DNA from: Ornithinibacillus massiliensis
Lineage (GTDB): Bacteria > Bacillota > Bacilli > Bacillales > Amphibacillaceae
Assembly (NCBI RefSeq): GCF_018310345.1
Contig: NZ_JAGXBY010000002.1
Coordinates: 496,001-560,000 of the forward strand
DNA: 64,000 nt
Direction of reading: 5' to 3'
The notes under the pieces: model-generated
Databases searched by the model: none
Seen by the model: the letters and a program-made list of their open reading frames with translations, nothing else
Told to the model about the DNA's origin: nothing
Translations under genes and position numbers: made by a program
Shown: positions 26,967 through 35,182 of the stretch, piece by piece
How positions within the stretch are numbered: the stretch's first letter is position 1
Layout of the letters: every line of letters starts with the position of its first letter

Positions 26967-27308
26967 TTAAACTTTCTCATTCTCGTTGACATCTCTAAGT
27001 ATTTCGATACCCCAACTAACTAACAAGTTGAAGCCATTGTTTTGTATCCCCCATTTACTGAACTCATCATCATAATACCCCATCAAGAGAGCATTATACT
27101 CTTCATGGACATATGATATATCCTCACTTGAAAATGAATTGACTCCCATATATAGAGAACTTTTACCCATATAATTATCAATTAGCCAATTAATTAAGTC
27201 CCCTTTTTCAATATGTTCTTTAACTGTTTGAACGTTTACACTTTTACCTTGATCAACTAAAATTGCACACTCTTGAGCAAAAATTTTCATTAAAGTTATT
27301 TTTTTCAA
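26967..27308 (-). CDS. Unknown element protein, 113 residues
   Basis: Soluble protein with no motif that I recognise (for example INWLIDNYMGKSSLYMG and WGIEILRDVNENEKV). TTG at 27308 is chosen because GGAG lies 9 bases before it; an ATG at 27317 touches the ribosome site. It follows the glycine-zipper membrane protein gene by 65 bp and shares the terminator at 26794. The pair looks like accessory cargo between portal and connector genes. Confidence 0.55.
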   Translation of the reverse strand: MKKITLMKIFAQECAILVDQGKSVNVQTVKEHIEKGDLINWLIDNYMGKSSLYMGVNSFSSEDISYVHEEYNALLMGYYDDEFSKWGIQNNGFNLLVSWGIEILRDVNENEKV

Positions 27309-27372
27309 TCTTATCATCTCCTTTGTCTACTTTATTCGACAAGGAGATGGAAAATCCTGCTTTCTTAGATAG

Positions 27373-28119
27373 TTATTTAGTATAAGTGGTATTATCCTCT
27401 TTCTCGTATCTGTGTAATAAAATTGAGATAAGTTTTTGCCATTCTATTGCTTCATTAATTGCAGTTTCGTATTTTGGATTATCTTTTTTAATAGGTGAAA
27501 TTTCATCTAAAAACTTAAATTTAATAGTTGGGTTAAGTGGTTCGTCAATAGTAAAAACTAATTCAACTTTTCTTGTTGCACCTGTATTAGTTTGGTTTCC
27601 ACTTAAACCACCTATAATTGCACCTACACCTCCAGCCAACACCCCACCTACTAATGCACCACCCACTTGTGAACCTCTTGATGTTTTTGTGATAGATATA
27701 TCATCCTGAATAATTTCCGATTGAATGATATTTTTTACCTCTATTAATATTGGTTCATATTTAAATGCAAATAAATCTAGTTCATAATTTTTAACATTCC
27801 CTTTCTCTCTTTCTCTATTAAAAATCTCTACTCTTTCTGAGATGTGTCTCTCCTTTTTGTTAATTATTAAAATTGCTATTTTTGAGTCATCATAATAAAT
27901 ATTGCTATTTTCTTTTGATAAACGGTATTCCTGCGACGAATAGGATTTAGAAATAATAAAATTATTCCCTTCTAATATTTTTGTTATTTCGTTTTTTTCG
28001 AATTCTTCTTTTTTAGTATTTAATTCTTTCACTTTATCCCCCATCAACATAACAAGAACAATTACTACACCTACAATTACAAAAAAATACCAATAATCAT
28101 AGTTTAACTCCCCAACCAA
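27373..28119 (-). CDS. Membrane protein with glycine-zipper segment, probable cargo
   Basis: 248 residues: an N-terminal membrane span (YWYFFVIVGVVIVLVMLM), a soluble domain, then a glycine-zipper hairpin GGALVGGVLAGGVGAIIGGL near residue 150, then a beta-rich tail (KVELVFTIDEPLNPTIKFKF). Proteins with this SQVGGA..GGLSG layout are common on mobile elements and their function is not established. Superinfection exclusion is possible but unproven. The TTG start has no clear ribosome site. A 22-codon hydrophobic frame (28129-28197 region, starting after GGGGTG) overlaps it and may couple translation. Confidence 0.6.
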   Translation of the reverse strand: MVGELNYDYWYFFVIVGVVIVLVMLMGDKVKELNTKKEEFEKNEITKILEGNNFIISKSYSSQEYRLSKENSNIYYDDSKIAILIINKKERHISERVEIFNREREKGNVKNYELDLFAFKYEPILIEVKNIIQSEIIQDDISITKTSRGSQVGGALVGGVLAGGVGAIIGGLSGNQTNTGATRKVELVFTIDEPLNPTIKFKFLDEISPIKKDNPKYETAINEAIEWQKLISILLHRYEKEDNTTYTK

Positions 28120-28509
28120 CTAATAAAATAGAAAAAATAACAAAAGTAAATATTCCTTTTTTCATTGCAACACCCCTAATTTAATTAAATTTTTATTTGA
28201 TATATCTAAGGTGTCGCAACTATTTTACCATAAAATATTATATTGTCATCATATTTACCTAAATTTTTCAAATAATTAGATTTTGGTTAATTTTTCTCGG
28301 GTGTGTAAAGGCATATGCTAGGCGACCTCGTTCCCATAATAGGGGTATCCGTGCCTTATTTAAAGCGATTCTAACGTCTCTTATTAACCTATTAGGACTA
28401 AATTTCATCATTTGCTTAAACTATCTGATTGAAAACTTAATCATAAAATGCTAATTTATCAAGGTTTCTAGCCGATTCTAGTATATTTATGTATAAAAAC
28501 TGAATAAAA

Positions 28510-28540
28510 AATGTCTTATTATACATAGTATATAGACATT
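28510..28540 (-). terminator. Probable terminator of the terminase-portal transcript
   Basis: AATGTC/GACATT arms with an AT-rich, partly self-pairing middle, then TTTTTTATT on the minus strand, 180 bp after the portal stop. Confidence 0.6.
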
Positions 28541-28696
28541 TCTATTTTAATGAGATGGATAGAGGATTGACTCTTGTGTTCTCTTGTCTAAATTGAGGAG
28601 CGTAGTTGTTCTATTGTAACAGGGACGTGAACAGCGATATATCCTATCCATTCACAATCCCCATTACATCAACTTTTATAATAAATCCAATTTAAT

Positions 28697-28711
28697 TGAT
28701 AATCATTATCA
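28697..28711. promoter_or_regulatory. Fur-box-like palindrome
   Basis: TGATAATCATTATCA is a perfect 7-1-7 match to the Bacillus Fur/PerR-type box. It lies 8 bp past the portal stop, upstream of the cargo genes in the transcription direction. No obvious -35/-10 pair was identified beside it, so function is unproven. Confidence 0.4.
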
Positions 28712-28718
28712 TTAACCA

Positions 28719-30050
28719 TTACTCAACTGTATCAATCTTATCCTTACCGTCTGTACTAACTGTACTATTATTACCCTCACTCATAATCTTATTTAGTTCC
28801 ATTTGGACATCACTTGTCATAGGAGAATGGCTTAATAAGGATTCTAATGATATAGCACCCATATCACGTAATTCCTTCAACATCTCAATAATCTCCTTAT
28901 CATTTGAAGGCATAGCATACTGGAATACTATATCCAATGAATCAAAATCATCATCACTAAACTTAATATTTTTATATCCTAACAATGTCCGTATCTTCTC
29001 GAAACGCTGTTCAATTCCATCACGCATAAACAACTCATTACCTGCCGCTTTAATGTTAGCCAATTGGAATAGTAATTTGATAGATACTTCACTAAGGTTA
29101 CTGATGTCCGTCTTATTCATACTTACAGCAGGTGTCTGAGATGTATCAAGCAATGACTGTAACAACGTCTTAAACAACGTTTCGAATGTATGGTAATCCA
29201 ATCCATTACTCTCCAACTTGAAGTCAGAACCATCATCTAAGGAGATACCGCCACCTACTACATCACTCGATAGCCCATCACCTTTTATCTCTTGTCCTAT
29301 ACTAACAGGAATAGGATTCATAAACTTATAGAAACTATCTGTATATTTACTAATTAAATCTTCCATGTTGTCTAATATACTGATCCAATCATCTAACTCT
29401 GACCTTCCTTCAACCTCGTTTAACTCGTTTTGATTGTGATAGATAATAGGTAATCCCGAAAGGTTGTTGTATCTACCAACTAAACGCAATTCCCCACCTT
29501 TATTATCATATTCACTCACATATTTAGGTTCATAGACGGTATAATACTCTATGCCATCACTCATAAATGCCTGTATGTAAGCAATAAGATTATTGTTATG
29601 GTCGTAAACTGGATAACCCTCACTCGGATCAATCAACTTAGATTTAATTGTTCCATTTTCCATATAAACGTACTCTGCGACCTGTCCATATTTGAGAACT
29701 TTGTCCAATATCTTTTGGTTTAATCTATTATATTTACCTTTACGATTCACTTGCTGATACTTCTTAACAATCTTTTCGTTACCAGTCAAAGTAATGGTAT
29801 TTTGTAATAGATATGCTTTTTGAAAGTTTAATAAGGTCTTAGCATACTGTAATACAATCTTCCTTGGTACAAATTCCTTCCCTTTATACTTGTAACTGGC
29901 TTTCTGTAATATCGCATGATTACCGTTTAAATACTCTTTTTTAGCCATTACATCTTGGACACGTCGTTGATTATGTACCTCATTTACAAAAGTAACAAAC
30001 CAATCGCTTGCACTATCATATTTATCTTTTATATATTGTTGCAAATCCAT
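28719..30050 (-). CDS. Phage portal protein, SPP1 gp6-like
   Basis: 443 residues of the Gp6/portal family. It has an N-terminal wing (QYIKDKYDSASDWFVTFVNE), a central YGQVAEYVYMENGTIKSKLI with the typical Asp-Pro-Ser-Glu-Gly-Tyr turn, and a long C-terminal helical stem with AVSMNKTDISNLSEVSIKLL. Twelve copies form the DNA entry channel of the head and dock the terminase. It starts 12 bp after the terminase gene. The acidic tail (DGKDKIDTVE) is usual. Assignment is strong by pattern and neighbour. Confidence 0.88.
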   Translation of the reverse strand: MDLQQYIKDKYDSASDWFVTFVNEVHNQRRVQDVMAKKEYLNGNHAILQKASYKYKGKEFVPRKIVLQYAKTLLNFQKAYLLQNTITLTGNEKIVKKYQQVNRKGKYNRLNQKILDKVLKYGQVAEYVYMENGTIKSKLIDPSEGYPVYDHNNNLIAYIQAFMSDGIEYYTVYEPKYVSEYDNKGGELRLVGRYNNLSGLPIIYHNQNELNEVEGRSELDDWISILDNMEDLISKYTDSFYKFMNPIPVSIGQEIKGDGLSSDVVGGGISLDDGSDFKLESNGLDYHTFETLFKTLLQSLLDTSQTPAVSMNKTDISNLSEVSIKLLFQLANIKAAGNELFMRDGIEQRFEKIRTLLGYKNIKFSDDDFDSLDIVFQYAMPSNDKEIIEMLKELRDMGAISLESLLSHSPMTSDVQMELNKIMSEGNNSTVSTDGKDKIDTVE

Positions 30051-30062
30051 TTCCTCAACTCC

Positions 30063-31670
30063 TTATATTTCGACATAATATTTCCCTTGCTTCATGGCTT
30101 GGACACTCATAGCCACACTAATTACCAGGTCGTCATGTAATCCACTTCCACGTTTATTTCCCATTTTCCCGTTATCATCTATGTAAATTTTCATTTCTTC
30201 TAACGTTTGAACACATTCGATATTGATCTGATTCATCTCAAAATACTCTTTTAGATCACTAATAAGGATTGATTTAGTGACATTAGTAGTCTGGAAACCT
30301 AACTGGAAACGTTTCTTGCCACGCTCATTAAATATTTTGCTTTTTAATAAGTTTAAGTAGCCATGTTCCTTCCTAAGACGTTCCAATAATGGAGTGCCAA
30401 AACTGTTCCTTTCCACACAAAGAAACGCATAGTTAAAAAATCTACCCAATGCATTAATAACTTTTGCATATTCATAAACAGGCACATCATTAGCATAAAA
30501 TGAAGCCATTTGTTGACCTTCTACATCAAATATTGAACATGTAGAGTTATCCGTATTACCGCCATTACCTGAAGCAACATCAACCCCACCATACATTCTT
30601 ATTCCATGCTTAGGTAAATGGTAGATAAATAAACTCTTATTTAAATATGGCTTTAAAATATCGGGTATCTCGTCATATATCTCATTGGTAGGTAGTGGAT
30701 CAATAACATTTTGTAACCGTTCAACAACCTTATTTGTATCAAATACAGATATATTGGAGGTTTGAAATGCTTCATTAGGTGTAGTTGGAAATTCACGCTG
30801 AAACTTTTCCAATGAATTTGTTTCTATATAATATCTCCTAAACATCAATTGTCTGAACGTTGCTTTATACTTATCTCGCAATATTTTTTCGTCATGTTCT
30901 AGGTCATTAAAGGACATTCTACGCCCTTGATTATGTTCCTTAAACCATACCTCTGCTTCATCAAAAGAGTGCTTAAATTGACTAGAATATGCTTTAGACA
31001 ACCATGAATAAAAGTGGGACTTCCAAACGGATTCCTTGCCTCTCCATGCTTTCATAAACATCTCTTGGTAATAATTAAAACCCATTGCGGTTGCTTCAAT
31101 AATTATCTTAGAATTGGGGTTTTTGGCTAGTGCAGGAATGGAAGTAGCAATAATTTCTTCTTGTTGTTCTGTTGGATATTTTGCCATTTCTGACAAGTGA
31201 ATTAATTCAAATGTATTCCCTGAAATAGAATCCTCTCCACCAGCCGTTGCCATTTGAATACGTGATCCATTTTCAAAATAGATTTCATCTCTATTGGAGA
31301 TAACTTTCTTAGGGAACAATTCAGGGTATTTATCATGCGGTAAATACTGATACATTTTATTAATCCTTCTTAATAAGGATTGAGTTACCTTGTTATGATG
31401 TGTCATCATCAAATAGTTTGTATCCGGCTTAGTTAATGCAGACCACAACATGTAACCAAGTGAAAGTGTCGTAAAACCAATCTGTCTCCCTTTCAAAATG
31501 ATGTTATATTTCACCATTTCATTTATGAATTGTTCTTGTTCAGGATTTAATACAAATGGAACACTTTCACCGTTGTTATCAATAATCTTAATGAAATTTT
31601 TTGCAAATAACCGAAAATCACCCATAACCTGTTGTAATGCCTTATTATTCGATTTTATTTTAGCAGCCAT
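30063..31670 (-). CDS. Terminase large subunit
   Basis: 535 residues. The ATPase has a deviant Walker A KGRQIGFTT (residues 60-68, like the lambda gpA type) and Walker B region FELIHLSEM. The RNase H-like nuclease has acidic motifs YGGVDVASG, LCVERNSFG and GLHDDLVISV. It cuts and packages DNA into the element's own capsid. An intact motor indicates that the element packages itself and does not rely on a helper terminase. A hairpin separates it from the small subunit gene upstream, and the portal follows directly. Confidence 0.92.
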   Translation of the reverse strand: MAAKIKSNNKALQQVMGDFRLFAKNFIKIIDNNGESVPFVLNPEQEQFINEMVKYNIILKGRQIGFTTLSLGYMLWSALTKPDTNYLMMTHHNKVTQSLLRRINKMYQYLPHDKYPELFPKKVISNRDEIYFENGSRIQMATAGGEDSISGNTFELIHLSEMAKYPTEQQEEIIATSIPALAKNPNSKIIIEATAMGFNYYQEMFMKAWRGKESVWKSHFYSWLSKAYSSQFKHSFDEAEVWFKEHNQGRRMSFNDLEHDEKILRDKYKATFRQLMFRRYYIETNSLEKFQREFPTTPNEAFQTSNISVFDTNKVVERLQNVIDPLPTNEIYDEIPDILKPYLNKSLFIYHLPKHGIRMYGGVDVASGNGGNTDNSTCSIFDVEGQQMASFYANDVPVYEYAKVINALGRFFNYAFLCVERNSFGTPLLERLRKEHGYLNLLKSKIFNERGKKRFQLGFQTTNVTKSILISDLKEYFEMNQINIECVQTLEEMKIYIDDNGKMGNKRGSGLHDDLVISVAMSVQAMKQGKYYVEI

Positions 31671-31698
31671 TTATTTCACCTCATTTTCAAACAAAAAA

Positions 31699-31717
31699 GA
31701 GTGCCAAAAAGACACTC
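31699..31717 (-). terminator. Hairpin between terminase subunit genes
   Basis: The stem GAGTGTC/GGCACTC with a T-rich loop, followed on the minus strand by TTTTTTG, begins 2 bp before the TerS stop. It is a possible attenuator reducing TerL/portal expression relative to TerS. Confidence 0.6.
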
Positions 31718-31718
31718 C

Positions 31719-32123
31719 TTAACTCAAATCAAATTCATCTTCATCTTTTTCGTGATCTTCAATTTCCGTTTTATAATTATGCTTCACTAACTTAGCATTA
31801 CTTTGTATATCCTTCTGCAATTGTAAAAACAATTTTACTGTTTGAGGATCACCAGTTTCTTTTGCCTTTTTTGATACTAGATTATATATATCCTCATAAT
31901 CATCATTAACCTTGTAATCTAGGTACAACATCAGTAAATTTTTATATTCGTTTGATTTCTCCCAACGGTAGAATGGTGACATAGATTTACGATTAACAGT
32001 TTTAAGGAATTCTTCCTCTGACTTTAACGGTCGGTCACGGTCAAATCTTAGTTCTGGGTGGAGATACTTAAAGTATTCTGCAAATCTAAAATCCGTTTGC
32101 TTTAATGCCTGATAAATATTCAT
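31719..32123 (-). CDS. Terminase small subunit, probable
   Basis: 134 residues directly upstream of terminase large. The N half has the helix set expected for DNA recognition (IYQALKQTDFRFAEYFKYL) and the C half a helical oligomerisation region (VSKKAKETGDPQTVKLFLQL) as in phBC6A51-type small terminases. It would select the element's own pac/cos site. Its ATG overlaps the stop of the preceding 62-residue gene (ATGA). The acidic tail EDEFDLS is common for these proteins. Family assignment is from order and pattern only. Confidence 0.65.
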   Translation of the reverse strand: MNIYQALKQTDFRFAEYFKYLHPELRFDRDRPLKSEEEFLKTVNRKSMSPFYRWEKSNEYKNLLMLYLDYKVNDDYEDIYNLVSKKAKETGDPQTVKLFLQLQKDIQSNAKLVKHNYKTEIEDHEKDEDEFDLS

Positions 32124-32308
32124 TTTTTAACACCTACTTGTCTAGCAATTTCACTTGTTTCTTTAACTAATTGGCTCATAGTTTCTATTTTCTTATTGAT
32201 CTGCTCTAACTTATATAGGCTAATGACGGAACGATCATAATTCTCACGCTCAACGTCAACTAATTTATTAATTGATTCTGCTAAGGTTCTTTCTTTTTGA
32301 TTTTCCAT
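32120..32308 (-). CDS. Small coiled-coil protein upstream of terS
   Basis: 62 residues, nearly all helical with heptad spacing (YKLEQINKKIETMSQLVKE), no Cys and no membrane segment. It shares ATGA with the next gene, so it is translationally coupled to the small terminase and may assist packaging specificity. A redirecting role like those of island-coded packaging proteins is possible. No family is recognised. Confidence 0.5.
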   Translation of the reverse strand: MENQKERTLAESINKLVDVERENYDRSVISLYKLEQINKKIETMSQLVKETSEIARQVGVKK

Positions 32309-32354
32309 TAATAATTACCACCTTTGATTAATATTTTTAAATTGCAAATAAAAT

Positions 32355-32378
32355 AGCCCCTAACCTAAGTTAAGGACT
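32355..32378 (-). terminator. Terminator of the replication-type gene
   Basis: A 10-bp stem with G-U pairs (AGTCCTTAAC/GTTAGGGGCT on the minus strand) and ATTTTATTT tail, 14 bp past the stop at 32392. Confidence 0.6.
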
Positions 32379-32391
32379 TGAAAATTTAATA

Positions 32392-33306
32392 TTAATATCC
32401 GTTTGGACTAATGTCCCATTCATCACCTATTGCATTATCGTCAACATCATGGAAAGGGTTATCATTTCCTTCCTCAACCTCTATGAATGGATTATTAGTT
32501 TTATTTTTATAACGATTCAAAAATACACGGAAAGCATCATGATTTACTTTTTTAAATGATTCAATATATTTATAAGAACGTACTGGGACATGTTCATAAT
32601 TGATTCCCTTTTTACTCCGTTTTGTGTACGTAGCAACCATACAATTTTTATTTAAGTTTATGAGAATGTTAGTAATTGTATCATTGCCATAACCTAACCA
32701 TTCTTTTATAGTATTAATATTAATATTTGCTTTTCGTTCTCCTGAACCCGACAATTTTAGCAATAATAAATATACACTCACTTCTTTAGACGATAATAAT
32801 AAGTCATTATACATGTAATCTATCGTTTTAAAATTTATAGGAATATAATAATCTTCTTCGGTATTCGGTTTATCTTCGACAAGGCCTTTATGATTTTTTT
32901 TGATATGAGTATTTGGAACATCTGCGGCTTCCAACACTATCAACTTATCAGATTTTACTTTTCCATTATCATCAATTAATTGATCCCACCGATAAGGTGT
33001 ATGTAACTTAATAATTCCTGCGTTTTCCATTTTCCTCATTAATTCAAGAATCTGATTATGGGTAAGTTTCTTTTTAAGGTTCATTTTTGTAAACTTTACC
33101 ATTTCACCAATAGTAATACGAAAAACATGATGATTATAATTTTCTTTATCGTCACCGATAATCTGATGTTGCCTAAACCTAAATAATTGCAAATATAAAT
33201 TCAAACCTTCTTCTTTACCAATTTTATTAAAAATAGATTTCTTTTTACCATCAAACCAATTAGATTTAATTTTTGTACTCGATAATGCAAATTGATTAAA
33301 TTCCAT
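32392..33306 (-). CDS. Winged-helix protein, probable replication initiator
   Basis: 304 residues. The N half is helical with basic patches (TKMNLKKKLTHNQILELMRK, ENAGIIKLHTPYRWDQLIDD). The centre is a winged-helix region like the phage/plasmid RepA and HTH_36 families (LLLSSKEVSVYLLLLKLSGS, INTIKEWLGYGNDTITNIL). The tail is acidic (NPFIEVEEGNDNPFHDVDDN). It begins after GGAGG, just downstream of four iteron-like repeats at 33495-33707, which supports an origin-binding role. No primase or helicase motif is seen. A transcription regulator is the alternative. Confidence 0.6.
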   Translation of the reverse strand: MEFNQFALSSTKIKSNWFDGKKKSIFNKIGKEEGLNLYLQLFRFRQHQIIGDDKENYNHHVFRITIGEMVKFTKMNLKKKLTHNQILELMRKMENAGIIKLHTPYRWDQLIDDNGKVKSDKLIVLEAADVPNTHIKKNHKGLVEDKPNTEEDYYIPINFKTIDYMYNDLLLSSKEVSVYLLLLKLSGSGERKANININTIKEWLGYGNDTITNILINLNKNCMVATYTKRSKKGINYEHVPVRSYKYIESFKKVNHDAFRVFLNRYKNKTNNPFIEVEEGNDNPFHDVDDNAIGDEWDISPNGY

Positions 33307-33494
33307 AATTGTATATCCTCCATTGTTTAATATTGTATAATTATAAAAGACACCAACAACAAATCCATATATGTGTAAGGAAAGGTTTTGATTTTGAACT
33401 TAAAAATAAAATAGTTGATGGGAAAAGTTTACTTTAACCATGAAATATTATTTTAAGTTTATTATTTTATTATTTTAATTAATTATATACCTAT

Positions 33495-33707
33495 ATGGTT
33501 GCAATTTCACACGAATATCCATATACCTAATTCCTATATGGTCGTAAAATCACATGAATTTTCATTTCCAAATCGCGTTTTGGTCGTAAAATCACACAAA
33601 ATATTATTTATAAATAAGAATAAGTTATAATTTAGCAAGACATTTTTCTTTATCCCTTGATAATATTGACTCTTAACCGTTCCCATTTGGTTGTATTATC
33701 ACATAAC
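33495..33707. repeat. Four iteron-like 21-bp repeats
   Basis: Copies at 33495-33515, 33538-33558, 33580-33600 and 33687-33707 follow ATGGTCGTAAAATCACATGAA with few changes; the core is TGGTYGYAWWWTCACA. The first three are spaced 43 and 42 bp, about four helix turns, on the same face of the DNA, and all have the same direction. They fill the 402-bp gap upstream of the winged-helix gene. That is typical of a replication origin or an autoregulatory operator. Confidence 0.75.
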
Positions 33708-33708
33708 T

Positions 33709-33888
33709 TTATTTGTTGTTAGTATTATATTCTACTACATCTTTAAATAATTGATTGCTTGATTCGTATAAATAAAAATCTTGTCTTGTTTTAGGGTGGA
33801 TTGCATGAGTTATAAATTTATAGCCTTTTTCAAACCTCAACCACGAGGACAATTTTTTATCGTAACAAAAGAAGTATTTTCCGTTCAT
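33709..33888 (-). CDS. Small DUF5659-like phage protein
   Basis: A 59-codon frame with GGGAG 8 bases before ATG. The pattern YFFCYDKKLSSWLRFEKGYK then AIHPKTRQDFYLYESS is that of DUF5659-type small proteins found in Firmicute phages (aromatic start, Leu-Lys-Gly middle, Lys-Thr then Phe-x-Leu-Tyr). Its function is unknown. It ends 2 bp from the fourth iteron. Confidence 0.65.
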   Translation of the reverse strand: MNGKYFFCYDKKLSSWLRFEKGYKFITHAIHPKTRQDFYLYESSNQLFKDVVEYNTNNK

Positions 33889-33933
33889 TTTTAATTCTCC
33901 CTTAAATAAATATAAGGGGATAATATTAATCCC

Positions 33934-34740
33934 CTATATTGCTACTGTGTATTTGTAATATTTTTTACGAGTTAATGCGAAACTGATAATATTTTTACCT
34001 AGTTCCCCGACTTCATCACCTTGTACTCGTCTACCAACGTTTTTAAACTGTTTATGTAAGGTAAACGGTTGTTTTGGTAATTCTAATTTAATGTCAAGGA
34101 CTTTTGACAACAACGATAATGGTAATTTTGTCTGTAAATAACCATTATCATCAATCGTTATCTTTTCTGACATTCTATATTTTTCCTGGACTAGTTCGTA
34201 TTCCTTTTGGGTAGTATTGTTGAGAATATCAATTAGTTCCTCAAATCCCAACATTTCTAAGTACGTATTATGTACTTGCTTAAATCTATTATCATAATGA
34301 CCTAAAAACCCACTATCAATTGCTAGTAGGATCATTTTACCTTCTCTACTTGCCGGTAATGGCAAATCATAAAATGACCACATCATAATAGCGGTACTCA
34401 TACAATATTTATCAAAGTAATTATCACCTGATATATTTAAAATTGAATTAATATTTGCCGATTGTTTATTGACTTTATTACCTTGATTTAGACGTGTTAC
34501 ATGATTATCCCAACACCTACCATTAGTAAACGCTAAATCAATCCCTAATGTTGGCTTACGGACATTTTTGTCCATAATATAAACACTCTCAAAGGTATAA
34601 AAATAATTAATTTTATTACCCTTTGCCTTTTGTTCAACCATGCAACCAATTAAACTGTCAATATCATCAGTCAAAGTTACCGCTAAGGGGTTATGCTCAA
34701 AACACCAAGTTGGGAATTTATCCTTTAATTCTTTATCCAT
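33934..34740 (-). CDS. Unknown 268-residue protein, possibly DHH-like
   Basis: The N-terminal third has TLTDDIDSLIGCMVEQKAKG and, about 45 residues later, LGIDLAFTNGRCWDNHVTRL. The Asp-rich turn and the D-N-H triad are spaced like the DxD and DHH motifs of DHH phosphoesterases (RecJ-type nucleases), so a remote relation is suspected but not shown. The C half is basic (RRVQGDEVGE, LTRKKYYKYTVAI). No ribosome site is visible before the ATG. It sits between the HTH gene and the DUF5659-like gene in the replication part of the element. Confidence 0.5.
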   Translation of the reverse strand: MDKELKDKFPTWCFEHNPLAVTLTDDIDSLIGCMVEQKAKGNKINYFYTFESVYIMDKNVRKPTLGIDLAFTNGRCWDNHVTRLNQGNKVNKQSANINSILNISGDNYFDKYCMSTAIMMWSFYDLPLPASREGKMILLAIDSGFLGHYDNRFKQVHNTYLEMLGFEELIDILNNTTQKEYELVQEKYRMSEKITIDDNGYLQTKLPLSLLSKVLDIKLELPKQPFTLHKQFKNVGRRVQGDEVGELGKNIISFALTRKKYYKYTVAI

Positions 34741-34801
34741 ACTAATGTGAAAGAAACTCTCTCACACTTCTCCAAATTAAAACTCCATTTTATACTCTGT
34801 A

Positions 34802-34885
34802 ACTTCTTCCTTTGTTTCCTGTGACTTTTATATGGTTCGGCATTTTATTTTAGATTTACCAAACAGCCACAATAAAGGAAGAAGT
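34802..34885. repeat. 12-bp inverted repeat with 60-bp spacer
   Basis: ACTTCTTCCTTT (34802-34813) and its exact complement AAAGGAAGAAGT (34874-34885) lie in the gap between the HTH gene and the 268-residue gene. It could be an RNA structure in the leader, or two operator half-sites. No T-run follows directly. Confidence 0.5.
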
Positions 34886-34938
34886 GTTTAAGTTTTCTCG
34901 CTCACATCTTCACCTCAATTCTTTGATTTTTGATTAAA

Positions 34939-35112
34939 TTACTTCTTTTCTATGTAGTCTTTATATCTCTCTATTTTGTCTTTAGACATTTTACAGTCAT
35001 CATTCTCAAATTTGCTAATTAGAGATTGGCTACAGTTTAATAATTGTGATAACTCTAGTTGTCCAATCCCCTTCCTCCTTCTTAAAATTAAATAGTATTC
35101 CTTTTCATTCAT
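34939..35112 (-). CDS. Small Cro/CI-type HTH protein
   Basis: A 57-codon frame with ribosome site AGGAG upstream. It reads LRRRKGIGQLELSQLLNCSQ then SLISKFENDDCKMSKDKIER, a compact XRE helix-turn-helix with the usual GQxELSxLLxCSxSxISKFE spacing. It probably represses or activates element genes. There is no divergent partner gene of the Stl/Str or CI/Cro kind. It lies downstream of the capsid terminator, so it has its own promoter. Confidence 0.75.
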   Translation of the reverse strand: MNEKEYYLILRRRKGIGQLELSQLLNCSQSLISKFENDDCKMSKDKIERYKDYIEKK

Positions 35113-35143
35113 TCTCCTTTTTCTCCTTTTTTAAATTAAAAAA

Positions 35144-35169
35144 GACACTCCCCAACTCTGGGGAATGCC
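35144..35169 (-). terminator. Terminator of the capsid module
   Basis: A 10-bp GC-rich stem (GGCATTCCCC/GGGGAGTGTC on the minus strand) and TTTTTT lie 13 bp beyond the major capsid stop. It ends the holin-to-capsid operon. Confidence 0.85.
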
Positions 35170-35182
35170 TTTATATCAATGA

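Larger units (their letters stand above)
28120..28718. other. 599-bp gap between portal and cargo genes
   Basis: No gene can be defended here. It holds a terminator-like hairpin at 28510-28540, a Fur-box-like palindrome at 28697-28711, and one 47-codon minus frame (28268-28411) of basic composition (IRDVRIALNKARIPLLW) without a ribosome site. The frame may be a gene remnant. The GC-richer patch around 28300-28400 stands out from the AT-rich surroundings. Confidence 0.5.

Noticed and set aside
28268..28411. 47-codon minus frame in the portal-cargo gap
   Set aside because: It looks a little like coding sequence, but no ribosome site or homologous family was recognised, so it is mentioned only in the gap note.
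33495..33707. CRISPR array
   Set aside because: The repeats are imperfect, only four, with irregular spacers (one of 86 bp) and no cas genes; iterons fit better.
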